From positions 79,624 to 143,623 of the forward strand of contig JBAJFG010000485.1 of assembly GCA_037903475.1 (NCBI GenBank): 64,000 nucleotides of DNA, in the 5' to 3' direction. Each line of letters starts with the position of its first letter. Position 1 is the stretch's first letter. The translations under genes were made by a program, and so were the position numbers. Positions 12,250-24,007 of the stretch are shown piece by piece. This DNA is from Ancylostoma caninum. Taxonomy: Eukaryota; Nematoda; Chromadorea; Rhabditida; Ancylostomatidae. The notes below the pieces were generated by a model. The model searched no databases, was not told where the DNA came from, and was given only the letters and a program-made list of their open reading frames with translations.

Positions 12250-14801
12250 GTAAGGACTCTTCCTTTCCAGAACAATAGTTGTGTCCGAATCAATCAAACA
12301 TGTGCCATGGCAGGCTTCTAAAAAAGCGAAAACTCGTCCTCAGCCATGAAAACGGATGGGAAAACCAGCTCAACCCTCAGTTTCTGGATACCATCAACTG
12401 GACGTTTTTCTAGTATGTGTAATATATGGTTTAGTAATGTATTATGATATGGGGCAGTTACTTAATATACGCCTGGAGTATCGCAGAAATGATCCAGGAA
12501 CTTCAGCAGCTTCAACCACCAGCTTCTAGTGAACGCATCAACAAAGTTTCGCTGCTCATTCCCACCTAGATAAGTATGAGTGTCCACAGATAGGACCCGT
12601 ATTTTCTGGATTCATCATTTCCTGAATGAAAATTAGAGCCAGAGAGCATTATTTGATTCCTGAAATGATTTCTCAAAGCGGCTTTGTAAAATCCGAATAG
12701 AAGGATGGAGGTAAAGGTCGGGCTGCTCAAAAGTGAATGTAATGTGCTGTCAGCTGCGATAGCGAAACGAATGCGTGTGAAACTTGACCCGCATCCGTGC
12801 ACCTAGTTTAACTAGGGAGTTTTTTTTTTCAAGTTTCCATGTTTCAAGGAGTTTCGCCTGTATATTCACCAATTTCTACCACCCTCGTTTGAATAATTCC
12901 TGAAGTCCTGATCCATTTCGGCATTTTTTTTTGTTTAAAAGTTGAATTTCTGAACCTAGAAAGCTATCAATGCACCACTATACAAAGGCCCATTACGGGT
13001 GCAGCGCACCAATCACAGCTGCCCAGCTTGCCGAACTCTCATTGGTCAATTGTATTGTACAGCTTGAAAAGTGTTCCACAGATTCTGCAGTTGTTGACGT
13101 TGTAACCGAAATAATTTGTGAAAGATGTTTGTTTACTTTCTCCTAAAAAGAAATAAATAAACATTGAAAAATAAACAAAACAAATTCCACCAGAACAATC
13201 AATATCAGCTGGAACAAAGCCCCCACAGGATGAGCTAACAAGCCTTTCAACAAGCACTGTCATTGCCAGTACTCATGCATATTTTATGTGTACGACGCAA
13301 TGAAGGGTGGAATTCGTCTGAAATCCCCCGTTACCAACATTTACCACCCAAATGCTGGGAGGAAAAGTGGGCAAAGACGAGGAAGTAACGTCTCTGATCG
13401 GCAGATTTCTCCTAAGAGATATTTTTGAAGCTGAGGCTTTTTTCCGGATTCATTTATGCGTGCAAATGGGCCACTTTTTTTCGAGAAGTTCAGAGCTCGA
13501 AGAGCGAATTCGAATGTGCAAACAGCGACGAGACTGAAAAATAGAGAAAAAGAAAGGATAATGTCAAATGACTTCACTAAGGAATCCATTCGATGATTAC
13601 GCATTCATAAACCAAGACATCAAGGAAAAACGACCAGTTTTCAATTCTCCCTATGAATTTCAGCATATGCTATCGTAAATGATTGGATTCCATCGGCGAT
13701 TACGAACACGTGGACATTAAATGCGTGCCAAAATTGTTAACGTGCATGCTCTCAACACGTGAACATGCCATGGAAACAGCCACATTCGGGCTTATTACTA
13801 CATTTGTAAAATAAAAAGTAAAGTAGAACGCTATGCTACTGGGAGCAGCCACGGGTAGAGACGTTGATAGTCTCACGCCTGCAGTTAAAATATGTAGTCT
13901 TATCACTTTTTTGAACCTTCAAAACGTTTTTATGGTTATTTTGTCAATTTACCTTCTTTGTGGGGGGGAGGGGGTTGCAATGTGACTTGTCACGATGTAC
14001 ATAATCCATTAATGAAGAAATTTCTGGCGGAGGATAACAGCAGCTGCTGCAGCTGGTGGGGGGGGGTCCGCTCATCCCTGAGATAGACCTTGGAAATCCG
14101 CTATCCATGAATGTCGCTAACAATTTCCTTCGAAAACCAATTTCCAGTGAATAGGCACGATATGTTGCCTAATGACACGTGCAGCAGCAGTCAATACACT
14201 GTGAATTAATTTGTGGTTGCAATTCCGTGCCAGCTTAAACCACCACACGGGAGATTTGCCATGAGAATGTACGATAGAAATTCAAATTATCAAGCTGAAC
14301 GCTCGAGTTATTAAGCGCTAAAGGTGTTTAAATGCAATGACAAACTAGTAAGGAATACTGTGCCGGAACAGTTGGGTAGTAATAGACCTGGTTTAGGCGT
14401 AAAATCCTTTGTGTACGCGCGATTCTGGAGCAACAGCCGTAGTTATTGAGCTCCATTGCAAGTATTCCGTGCATGATTCGTCCAGTTGATAATAGCCGTC
14501 AACTAGTAGGTAGGCTAGCGTGACTTTGCGTGCAAAATCTCAGGATCGATGGCTCTGCGTCGAGCCATGACATAAACCTCAATGTTCACAGAGCACGCAG
14601 AAGCGTAGTGCTGAGAACCGGGAGGTTTACTGCACCTTTAATGGATGAAGTGGGATTCATGAATCTTCATAGAAAGATTCTAGACTTCGTTTTTTTTTTC
14701 AGGATGCAAGAGTTTATTCTAACAAAATGTGATGGATCATGCTATTTTTTCCACTACAGCTGATTAAGACGAGTCGCTTGGAGAACACTCATTTTCTCCA
14801 G

Positions 14802-14866
14802 GAAAGCTCGTCCATTCCAGAACGATGAGCAGCTCACTAGCTTCTCAGAAACGTTATCGAGTGCAG
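14802..14866 (+). CDS. Candidate internal exon, in phase with 12140-12249
   Basis: It starts after a TTTTCTCCAG acceptor and is read in the phase set by the exon ending at 12249, giving GKLVHSRTMSSSLASQKRY and then RVQ before a GTGGCT donor. A CAG|GCAAGT GC-type donor at 14875 is an equally plausible end. Reading it in another phase is also open, so the frame is not certain. No function assigned. Confidence 0.28.
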
Positions 14867-15144
14867 GTGGCTCAGGCAAGTACAGAGAACATAACTCTGA
14901 AGAAGCAAGATGAAAACAGGGCCAATCAATGGAAAAAAAAGAAAGTAATGGAGTAGAGAAAAGGATTGTACATCTACAGCACGTCGCAGCTATAAGTAGG
15001 CGATTCCTTGCCCTTATGTCCTGTGTTTTTCAGGAAAACTTCCACATCATTGTCGCGCGAGAAAAGAAAATAGGTACAGAACCAACCCACAGGTTAAACT
15101 CCGGCTTATCCAGCGTATTTGCCGGATCATTTAAAAATCCGGAT

Positions 15145-15225
15145 GGATACAGTCGTTCTCTGGATAAAAAGTCACACGAAAAAAATTGAGAATCCTGGAT
15201 TCATGGAACATTGTGTGCCAAATTT
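15145..15225 (+). repeat. Dispersed repeat copy, shared with 20224-20300
   Basis: This block matches 20224-20300 at most positions: ACAGTCGTTCTCTGGATAAA against the second copy's CAGCAGTTATCCAGACAA, then AAAAATTGAGAA, GGATT and GAACATTGT. Ends are undefined, with no TIR seen. Confidence 0.5.
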
Positions 15226-15984
15226 GGCCAGTGAAACTTATTCCAGCGAAAATGTTGTTTAAAAATACGATTTATATAGCATGGTTTTCTAACTGTAATT
15301 AACTAAACTATCCAGAACTTATTCATATATTCGCAGCTCTCAAAAGAAAGGGATGAAACCCGAGCAAGAAATCTTGTCCAAATAAATACTAGAAGCTAAA
15401 TTTGGCCGTTATGCACGTGCTGGCATCCAGCCTCTCTCTTAGCGAAACTGCTAGTTAATCCTGAATCTAAAAGACCCTGCTAACATGAATATTAAGTGCT
15501 GAGAGCATATTACGGCTGCCATATCCTGACATCCGACATGGCTCCAGGATTTATAAACGCTTGATTTATGAAGCTCAAGCATAGGAAAAACTGCTTTAGA
15601 TGATGCTACCGTAGTGTGGCAGCCGTCGCTAACGAGGTATCTTTTCCGATTCCCATGGAATAAGTTGAGACGACAACAACAAGTGACGACATCCGAGAAC
15701 ATCCGTGCAGCCCAGTGGATAGCCCCCCAGTATTGACGCAGCAGTAATTCTGCATTAATAGATTAAAGCATGTCTAGAAATAAAAAGGTTCTCTTCCAGA
15801 ACACGTTTCTGCTTTCCTAATTCCCACTATGCACGTACATATGTACAATACGGTAGAGTGCAAGCGATAATATTTGCTGGCTGTCGCTTTACATTTACAC
15901 ATTTGCAATTTAAAATTCAAGAACGTTCGTGGTAGCAGGCTCGCGCAAGCAATTTAATTATCGTTGTGTTCATGTTATGTTCAG

Positions 15985-16135
15985 GAACGGCACGCACGGA
16001 TGGAACAAAATCGGCGCTGCTTCAATAGTGGCACGAAATTTTGAAAAGACAAAGGATGCGTGCGTTGGCAACATCTGGAAGCAGGCGTTTATGGATGCGC
16101 GCCCGCAGACCAAAGAATTTTTCAAATTGCCATGA
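15985..16135 (+). CDS. Candidate terminal exon, weak globin N-terminal resemblance
   Basis: An ATGTTCAG acceptor (phase 2) opens a frame of 49 residues ending in TGA. It begins NGTHGWNKIGAAS and ends with GNIWKQAFMDARPQTKEFFK plus LP. The pattern of a helix with I/W, then F...P.TK.FF, resembles the A-B helices of nematode globins. However, the stop comes before the haem-binding helices, and no GT donor precedes it. If it is a globin, it is a truncated relic; it may be an unrelated C terminus. Confidence 0.33.
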
Positions 16136-16231
16136 TTCCCGGTTCGATTCTCTTTAATGGTTCAATTCTGAGAAGTCCTATCCGTGCTTGAATGAATTTG
16201 GAAAGGTACTAGACCGAAACTTTCCGGAGTA

Positions 16232-16453
16232 AACTTAGCAACGAACAAAATCGAATAACTTAATTCATTCAACTAATCAATCAGAACTAAAACTGAAAAA
16301 TTCAAATGTTTGAGAAATACAGAGACCTAAATGTCTTCTTGTCATGCCCAAAGGATTGTAAAACTCCCTCTTTTCCAAACATGCGAACCACAGACTTATT
16401 CGAAATTGAATTCTCGAATTTCGAAGAAATCGATAGGTGTCTCATGTAATAAG
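16232..16453. repeat. Degenerate copy of the GGACCGAATAA MITE family
   Basis: The internal landmarks match 8318-8551 in order (AAATCGAATAACT, AATTCATTCAACTAATCA, GACCTAAATGTC, AAAGGATTGTA, TCGAAATTGAATTC, AATCGATAGGTGTCT). Both TIRs are decayed, so this is an old copy. Confidence 0.65.
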
Positions 16454-17640
16454 GATAGTTCACGAAACATTTTATGATCGGTGCAAGGACAATCCAGCAA
16501 TAGGTTAGCTCACAATTGATTCAGAGGATGCTCCAGACAAATAATAAATAGAAAGCGGACGAATTTGAAAACTAATTCGTCAAAATATCGAAAAAGTCGG
16601 CAAGCCTCGGCCGTAAATCACATCAGCAAACAGATTTTAGCCAAGCCCAGCAATCGGCTTGCTCCCGAGCAGTGTGTATTTATCGAATCATAGTTATCAC
16701 ATTCGAAAGAAGTATAGACGACCGGCATGTAGCATGAAATCCGTGAAATTATGACTTGTTACACAGGCACAGACAGGTGTGTACGTTCCGTTCTTCAAAA
16801 CAATCCATTTACGAGATAAAGTTCACGAGTTGTCCGTGGCGTACGCAACAAATGTTCTGCTGAACAGAAGAAGAATGGGAATCAGAGATTATCGAGGAAA
16901 TGAGAAGATAAAAATTTCGTGCAACCGTGCAATGCACGAAATATAGTCCATGCACGATGTAAGGCAGTACAAAAATCACGTACAAGAGTCGAACTACTCA
17001 CTGCTCACCTCCCCCCTATCATCCACTATTTGCTGAGGAGAGCATTTGAACGAACTCTCACTCGGATGTCAACTCGTGCCACGAACCAACTCGCCAACAA
17101 CACCCACATATTGACAGCAACACTTCGCATAAAACGGGAAGCACAGCAAACGAGGAGTGAACGTGCACTTGAGGACGAGGCGGACAACTGCTACACGAAG
17201 TCTTAGCCACGATGGTTTCCGGATGCTGAAGCAGAAACGAGAAAGCTCGTCCAGCAGATGACCGATCGAGTGTGAATTGTGAAATTTACATATGGCTGGA
17301 GGCTTGGCTGGCTGCATCGATCGCGCAGCTTGCCAGGCTCTCAGGAACACACGCTCTCTGCGTGTACGCTGACCGCAGCGGCTGTGAGTGGACCTCAAGT
17401 CCCTCACTGAATGTGTACGTGAATGCCGGAATGGATCAGCGCAACTCGCATCCATGAAAAGGTCAGAATTTCAAACATCAAAGAGTGAGAACGCACGTTA
17501 AGCCGGAAATTTACGCGCGCGCTTTCCTTCGTTTTTTTTGTGAACTCATCCAGAAAAAAAATTCAGGATTAGGATTCGTGAACTCATAACTACAACAAAT
17601 CAGTCTAGCAAACAAACTTTGACGTCCTGCATCTCTTAGC
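16454..17640. other. No gene accepted; locally GC-richer block
   Basis: Open frames on both strands (minus 17069-17455, plus 16919-17206) overlap in a GC-richer block, so they may reflect composition rather than coding. I see no convincing splice signals. It could be a promoter-proximal region or an old repeat. Confidence 0.3.
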
Positions 17641-17688
17641 GTTACGTAGTCTATGCTATAATTCCATATTTCAATTTAGGATCTGATG

Positions 17689-17766
17689 CTTGTTTTCGTT
17701 TCGTGCATTATCCTTATACGAAAACAAAGCTATATTATAAGTTCCCTCCTGCACTCGTCAGTGAGG
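17689..17766 (+). repeat. Conserved-loop hairpin repeat, copy a
   Basis: The stem GCTTGTTTTCG pairs with CGAAAACAAAGC around a loop containing TTTCGTGCATTATCCTTATA. It is followed by a CTCCTGCACTCGTCAGTGAGG block shared with the next copy. The loop is conserved between copies while the stem sequence changes on both sides. Confidence 0.6.
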
Positions 17767-17851
17767 TAAAGTATAATAAATATAATAATATATAAATATA
17801 TAGCGTCAGTATAACCCATAGCACTAATAAACTACTAGAAGTAAGATAAAT

Positions 17852-17952
17852 AGCTCTATTTTCCGTTTCGCACACTTACCCCTTATACGAAAATAGAACC
17901 AAGGAGATATGCCTACCTCTGTGCTCGTCAGTAAGGGAGGGGGGCATAAGAG
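17852..17952 (+). repeat. Conserved-loop hairpin repeat, copy b
   Basis: The stem CTCTATTTTC pairs with GAAAATAGAAC around a loop TTTCGCACACTTACCCCTTA. It is followed by GGAGATATGCC, GTGCTCGTCAGT and GGGGCATAAGAG. The flank block is shared with the minus-strand copy at 38611-38703. Confidence 0.6.
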
Positions 17953-18299
17953 TGAAAAAAGGAGAAAATTAAACTAATTGTCCTTCCGGGTACTCGCAGG
18001 AGAGAAGTTATATGTAGAAATCCAAAAAAACAATGAATGGATACTAGCCGAACTTTAGGATCCAGCAAAAATTGAAGATTCAAGCAAGGAGTCCAGTAGA
18101 AACAAAAGATCCAATGGTTCTCAAAAAAGTTTTTGTTATTGCTGAAAATTTTTTTACTAGTGTGGATGTGTGGAAAGGATTAGTACAATGTTAGAGAAGA
18201 AATAAGTAAATAACAGCGAAGGTTAACAGTCACAGGTTAGCCTGGTTATCGTTTCATGAATCCCAACCCAGGTTTGATAAGTTTGTAACAACCATACCG

Positions 18300-18340
18300 T
18301 AGAAATATTTATTTTATTTTATTTTATTTATTTTGCATTC
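18300..18340. repeat. TTTTA microsatellite
   Basis: A TTTTATTTTA run, possibly the reverse-strand A-rich tail of a retroposed fragment, though no body could be recognised next to it. Confidence 0.5.
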
Positions 18341-18523
18341 GAGATCCACACAATAAAAAAAACTGCTTAGCTGTTTAGTAACATGTACCGCAATGCGGAC
18401 ACAACTGAGAAAAAAAAAACTACTAGATGTACTGTCAAAAACAAAACTGAACACACGAATTTAATTGAATGGAGGTAAACGTGAGTGTATGGCAAACAGA
18501 GCATAAAGAAAAATCTTTACCAG

Positions 18524-18616
18524 GAAGAAAATGAGCCAAGCCTTCGTTTCTGTACTTTTCCAGGCAATATCGAAGGAAAATATTATATTTCGTGCACGGC
18601 ACGTTCTATTCAAACA
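18524..18616 (+). CDS. Candidate internal exon, unidentified
   Basis: An open frame runs between a TTTACCAG acceptor and a GTAAGG donor, phase 0 at both ends, 31 residues. It starts EENEPSLRFCTFPGNIEG and continues KYYISCTARSIQT. An internal CTTTTCCAG offers a second acceptor. No domain recognised and no partner exon found. Confidence 0.25.
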
Positions 18617-19655
18617 GTAAGGTATTTCACTTCCATATCCAGTGAAGAGGAAATCAGTAAATTTATAAATGCTAAGTAGAAGGTGATTAATCTACTCTAA
18701 GGTTCACACGACAGGATTAGCGCAAGTCCTGATTTTCAGGATTTTATCGTGGGGAGAGTAGTCTGATTAGTCCTAGCTGTGGTACAATCACGGAATGCTT
18801 AATGTCGAAGTTTTCTAAGAATCCAAAACTAGCCTCATCTCTTCAGATTCGCCCTTGGTTTGTTTACCTACTCAGTTGCGAGCCATTAAGGTTTATATAT
18901 TACTTCTCTCAAGTTTAGTTGTGAGTTATCTGCATTTTTCGTTCCACTTTGATTTACGGCACACCTTATTGTGTAACGGTATAAGTAAAGAATTAAAGTA
19001 ATTAAACGAACAAAAAAAAAAGAGAACGCCCGGACATGGTTTGGGATGTCTCTTGTTTTTTTTTTTTCTTTTAGGTCTATTTATGTTTTTATTGAAGGTG
19101 ACTGACACACACAAATAAACTTATATGTTCTAAAGAAATAGATCTACTACGTAAATTTTTCGTAGTACTCATAAAATTAGAACCACTCAAAATAGAACTT
19201 AAATCCGCACAACGTAAACTAAGAATTGCTAAATCTACTCTTCTACCACTATGACCTAAAGTCCTTAAAGGTGGATATATTGTTCATCTAGTAAGCCATT
19301 TAACCTACGTAGTCTTTAGCTACAGATGGCTATGCCTCTCTTATGGAATATGCATGAGTCAAGTGTAAACAGTAATAAAGTGATTTACATCTATAATTTT
19401 TGTGCTATCATCATCCACACCGTCAACAGGTACGCGTTACTAATAGAGTGTTCAGCGGTTTCGTTGCAGTGAAAATAAATAACTAGACGAAAAACAAACA
19501 TGGCATCCCTCGATTCAGTAGTGTGCACAAAGTGGTTACACCCAAATCAAGGCCTGTGTTTCAGTAACATGCACAAAACGTTCACACTTAATCAATATCT
19601 ATCCAGTAATGTTATATGCCTGGAATGTCAATAGCACGGATAACTGCTTAAGTGG

Positions 19656-19856
19656 CTACATATTAGTAGGGTCTATATGCCCGTTTTCCAGTTGGAAAAG
19701 TGCTATATCCTTCTGTTGTTGGCCATCAAACAGAACATATAAATATTGTCCTCTGGTCAGATCTCCACTAATTCCTGGAACATGGAACATTTTCTCAGGA
19801 TACGTAATCTTAGAAGCAACTGCTAAAGTGCACATATGTACTGAACATCCAAATAT
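19656..19856 (-). CDS. Coding-like fragment, possible galectin-like or relic exon
   Basis: The minus-strand frame of 66 residues ends at TAG. It includes ITYPEKMFHVPGISGDLTRG, then QYLYVLFDGQQQKDIALFQL, then ENGHIDPTNM. The arrangement VPG...L..GQ.LYV..DGQ...DIALF resembles the first strands of a galectin fold, but the carbohydrate-binding histidine/arginine motif is not visible. An internal ATG lies at codon 8. No neighbouring exon was found, so a pseudogene fragment is possible. Confidence 0.28.
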   Translation of the reverse strand: MFGCSVHMCTLAVASKITYPEKMFHVPGISGDLTRGQYLYVLFDGQQQKDIALFQLENGHIDPTNM

Positions 19857-20223
19857 TTATTCCAGTCATGTAATTTCTATTCAGTAAAGCGGAAACGCTT
19901 CCGTGGACATTAATCTTCACGCTTGGTATAGAAGTGCGGGAGACTTTTTTTAAGAAAATAATTTTTTGTAATTTTCATCCAATATAGGAATATAGGGTGG
20001 ATAGGCGGTCTCACATGCGTGCCATTGGCTGTTGTCTATTTAGTGTCACCCAAGCTCTCCCCCCCCCCCACTCAAGGGCCCTGTACGACTAAGACGAATA
20101 ATACTGAAATACAGACAGTAATAGAGGGGTTCATTCCCTACACCAAAGTTTGACGATATGAGAATAAAAAGGAGAAATTGGAAGTGCTGCGCTAGTTTGC
20201 AGAGGTAGTTGAAAGACCAGAAG

Positions 20224-20300
20224 GACACAGCAGTTATCCAGACAAGAAGTCGCACAAGAAAAATTGAGAACCATGGATTTATAGAACATTGTTTGTTCAG
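20224..20300 (+). repeat. Dispersed repeat copy, shared with 15145-15225
   Basis: Partner of the block at 15145-15225, same orientation. Shared core: AAAAATTGAGAA, CATGGATT or similar, then GAACATTGT. Confidence 0.5.
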
Positions 20301-20610
20301 GACATCGTATAGGCAAAAATCCGGCTGCAAATTATACCTGCACAGTTAAAAATAACCTACGACCTCTGACAACAATAGATGAAATGTTATGAGGGTGGCA
20401 ACTGCCGCAGCAAAAAAACAACTCCCCACTGCACCACTGATCGGGCCACGACATCAGTAAATTTTGCAACGTAATTCATAAAATTACAATGAATTTCCCT
20501 CTACATGGTTGTAGGATTTAGTATCAAATGGAAGTAACTATGGTACTCCAATCCAAATTACTACATTTTCATGTTGGACACAGAGAAACAATGAAGCCGG
20601 GTGTCCCTAC

Positions 20611-20720
20611 TATACTTGGGACCGAATAAAAACCTAATAATTTTGTTACTCTAATTAATAATTTAGGAAACAAGTTAGATATCCAGATGTTCAAGAATAA
20701 GAAAGTTCTCGAGCTCTTCT
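20611..20720. repeat. Truncated copy of the GGACCGAATAA MITE family
   Basis: An intact left end TATACTTGGGACCGAATAA is followed by diverged interior sequence. The right TIR is not found nearby, so the copy is truncated or extensively diverged. Confidence 0.6.
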
Positions 20721-22883
20721 TCTCTCTCGTACAGCACTCATGAAATATTAATGTTAGCTTGAATTTAAATCCTTATTATTTGTGTTGTCATCCAACAAAC
20801 GCCTAGATTCAATAATATAAATCTGAAATTGCTCCTCGGAAAACCTTACCGTTGATATTTGGACCATCCTGGTCTTTTTTTCTCTACTTCTACATTCTTA
20901 TCTGCTTCTTCCACTAACACAAGTCATAAGATCATAGATTCACACCCAGAAGACACTCCGGGTTAATTCATTTCGAAGACAACGTCACAAAACGTACATG
21001 GTCTAATATCAGGAGCTATTAAGAAAACATCCTACGAATTCAAACATGCTACACGTTGCCGCATAGGTCGTTAGGTGTGTGCTGTAAACAACTACACATT
21101 ACAAGAATTCTATCATTTTTCTTCTTTTTTTTTTAACTTTCTGTTATTCTGCATTGTTTAAGACCTATAGAACGAAGAGGCTAATTCAAGAAGCTTTTTT
21201 CAGGCTTTGAGAAAGTTAAAATACATACGAGTTAGGGAATGATAAAGAATTTTCAGATATTCGCACATCTTGTGACACTTCTGCGCTGCAGTAATAAACG
21301 TCTAAATCCTGAGACTTATTTATGGTGAGATACTGGAAATGTGGCCGAAAATAGTAGCGATCCATTTTTCGATCCTAGAATCGAGAGAGCAGGTTCCAGA
21401 ATATAAAATTATTCTTCTTAAAACAAGTAGCAAGATTGGAAAAGCTCGAAAATCAGGAGAGAAACGGATATCAAAGTCTTTTCCTTATTTTTATTGAGAC
21501 GTGCATGATATACATGCGAAAACGATTCGGAAAAAATCACAACAACACTAAACCAATGACCTCTAAGACGAGTTTAGACAAATATATGTCGAATTTTACC
21601 GTATGAAAAGAAAATATAATTCAGGTCACATATCCCAGTTCACTTCTCATGGCCGCTGTCTTTAACCAAATGATTCATTGAATATGTAAAGCTTTCTGTA
21701 ACATTTGCAAGCTTTGACCAGCGTAGTTACCTAATAGGCTGAGAACAATGGGAATCCATCAATTTGTGTGAACTTCATACCGAACTCAACTACATACATA
21801 GTAATGGCCCCTTAAATAAGATAGAGTACATAAAGACATAAATACATACCGCACAGTTCTTCACAGTACACAATTTCCCAGTACAGCATAGTTCACAGAC
21901 CGAAATACGCTTTAAATCGTGTCAATTTTGTCAAGAAAGCGAGTTGACAGGTAATCTCTTATTTTGGACCCTCATTCGAATTTCTGTAGTGGTAAAGAAC
22001 TGTACTCTCTTTTCGTACTGTGAAAAAGCTCGCATTTGTAGAATTTTCTGACATCTGAAAAATCGGAAAAAAAATTTTAATTGAAAAATAATCTATGTCA
22101 GATTTCTCTGATGAAACGAACAAAATTTTCTTAGTCTTCTATCAAGTTTCCTTTTCTCAATATTTCCTTCATCTTTTCGAATGTAGTCGCATCCATGAGG
22201 TGCTAAAGTACCGCAGGGCGCATCGGTCTATGGCGAGGTCCAGCGATCCATCGATCGAGCGATACCGAGGCCTCGAAAATAGCCTGCCAGGGATGTGGCT
22301 ACAGCTCAGGAGGAAATATGGAGGGAATACATTGAATGGATTTGTTGTCAATGAAAATGTTATTCTCTGGATGGCTGGTAGAAATTTGCACAGGATCCAC
22401 TGGGAAAAGTGAAGACTTTCGAAGGAATTCAGAAAACGGAGATTTTGCCTAACTCACATGTTCAGCCGCAAATCGTGCGGTTGCTAGCGTTACAGGGTCC
22501 TAAAAATCACACTAAGTGACGAGTTGTGCGTCTAAGATTATTTCCCTTGGAAAATCATTTTTCGGGAATGAGAAAGTAAAATTTTGTCTAAATCGCATCC
22601 ATGCGCGATTAGAAGCACAATCGCAGTCATCAGGTTTTCGCGATAGCCCTGATCAATTTTCGAGGACTTCACAAATCTTGTTGTCTTCAAGAAGTTCAAA
22701 GTGTGAAAATAATGGTTGAAATCGACGAAATTTGAATTCAAGTTCTTAGGAAATCCTACGATAGTTGTATGAGGTACCATTCTTCTTCTAATCGCTTTCT
22801 GAGTTCGAAAAATGGATTTTTAGTGCAGTGTAACAACTTCTTAACAAAAATGAGGAGGTAGCGGGATCCGTTTTCAGAAAAAT
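20721..22883. other. No gene recognised
   Basis: Open frames here (for example plus 22095-22412) lack splice signals and recognisable motifs. I see no RNA gene or clear repeat. Confidence 0.35.
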
Positions 22884-22945
22884 ACCTGAGGATACAGTTA
22901 GGAGAGACTCGATGCAGCGAGTCTCTCTTAATTGTATCCTTAGGT
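22884..22945 (+). ncRNA. 62-nt hairpin; candidate structured RNA
   Basis: The arms 22884-22911 and 22918-22945 pair over their full length with a six-base loop (ATGCAG). The only three non-Watson-Crick positions in the stem are G opposite T, which pair as G-U in a plus-strand transcript. The size suits a pre-miRNA, but there is no expression or conservation evidence. It may instead be a tiny foldback element. Confidence 0.4.
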
Positions 22946-23386
22946 GATTTTGCTAGATGATGACCAAAAGTTTCAAAATTTTTGAATTTCGGGCATGCTA
23001 TCTGATAGACAAGGTCATCCTGATTCCGAATATCTGCTCCATTTTGAAAACGGTTGAGATTGAAGGAAGTTATGGAGAAACGACGAAAAAAACGCAAAAT
23101 CGCAGACATCGCGCAGTTTCATCAAGCGACACCGTTGGTATTGTACTAGTGGCTATCGGAACGATGTCGTTCAAATAATGTGGGAAAGAACAATAGTAAC
23201 ACAGAAACAAACTTTTAAACAATGAGCGGTTAACTCCCAATGAAAAAAAAAGATTCATTTGCCTGAAAATAGAACATGTAGTAGTAGACAACCCGTCTTG
23301 CCAGCAGCCACATCAAATTACTGTCTCCCCGCGATCGACACAACTTCCGGTCGTCCGTTCCTTGTCCGCGGATCGTTTTTGAATAG

Positions 23387-23671
23387 CACAGACATGGTGA
23401 ACAGGGATTGCTGGAACGGAATTTCTGGGAACTAGGAGATTCTAGTGATGTTGAATCGCAACGAGACTTCACAGGTATGTGAGTGGGAGTTTCAAAATTG
23501 CGCAGGAGTAGATTCAAGGCTCCTTAAATTACATTACTAATTGCAGGAGAGTTGCACAAGGAAAGAAAAACCGGAAAAAATTATGCAACAAAAGATCTAC
23601 GGCTTTGGAAAAAAGGTCACTTAGAACCGAATGAAGTAGTTCATTCGATTTTGTTCAAATCTATGCTCTGC
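23387..23671 (+). CDS. Two phase-matched exons of an unidentified gene, truncated at a TIR element
   Basis: Exon 23387-23474 (acceptor TTGAATAG, phase 0; donor ACAG|GTATGT, phase 1) joins in phase to the exon starting at 23547 after TAATTGCAG. The first encodes HRHGEQGLLERNFWELGDSS and then DVESQRDFT. The second encodes GELHKERKTGKNYATKDLRL and continues open through WKKGHLEPNEVVHSILFK. A GTCACT donor at about 23614 could end the second exon earlier. If not, the frame runs straight into the TIR element at 23672. The protein is charged with no recognised domain. Neither the true 5' nor 3' end was found. Confidence 0.4.
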
Positions 23672-24007
23672 TCAGAACCCCAAAAACAAGTTACTAACCC
23701 AGCTTTGTCCCAAGACAACTTGCAGAAAACCTTCTTACTATCGATCGTTGTCGACACGTTTGATGTCATCATGCCATTCAAAAGACATTATTGGCAATTT
23801 TTCGCCCCAACAACAACTAGTCGACAAGGAGGAGCTAAAACAAGTAGTCGACAAGTTTTTGGACCGACAACTTGTCAACAAGTTGTTGACAATCTTTCAC
23901 CCAACTTGTCAATAAGAAAAGGCGAAAACAAGTTGTCAACAAGCTTTGGGACGAGAACAGGAACTTGCTCGCCAATTGTTTTTTAGCAAGTTGTTTTGGG
24001 ATTCTGA
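23672..24007. mobile_element. TIR element with internal TTGTCAACAAG palindromes
   Basis: The left end TCAGAACCCCAAAAACAAG and the inverse of the right end (TCAGAATCCCAAAACAACTTG) match with few differences. The 336-bp interior carries repeated TTGTCAACAAG and GTCGACAAG units in both orientations around 23815-23945, including the near-palindrome ACTTGTCAACAAGTTGTTGA. The long open fr frame crossing it is probably a by-product of the repeats. Confidence 0.65.

Noticed and set aside
17069..17455. 128-codon minus-strand open frame
   Set aside because: It overlaps an equally open plus-strand frame in a GC-richer stretch, is very Arg-rich and has no splice support. This looks compositional.
22756..23109. 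117-codon minus-strand open frame
   Set aside because: It reads straight through the perfect hairpin at 22884-22945, with no splice signals or motifs.
23552..23986. 144-codon plus-strand open frame as one gene
   Set aside because: The first third is an exon of an unidentified gene. The rest is the TIR element with palindromic TTGTCAACAAG units, and the codons there reflect repeats.
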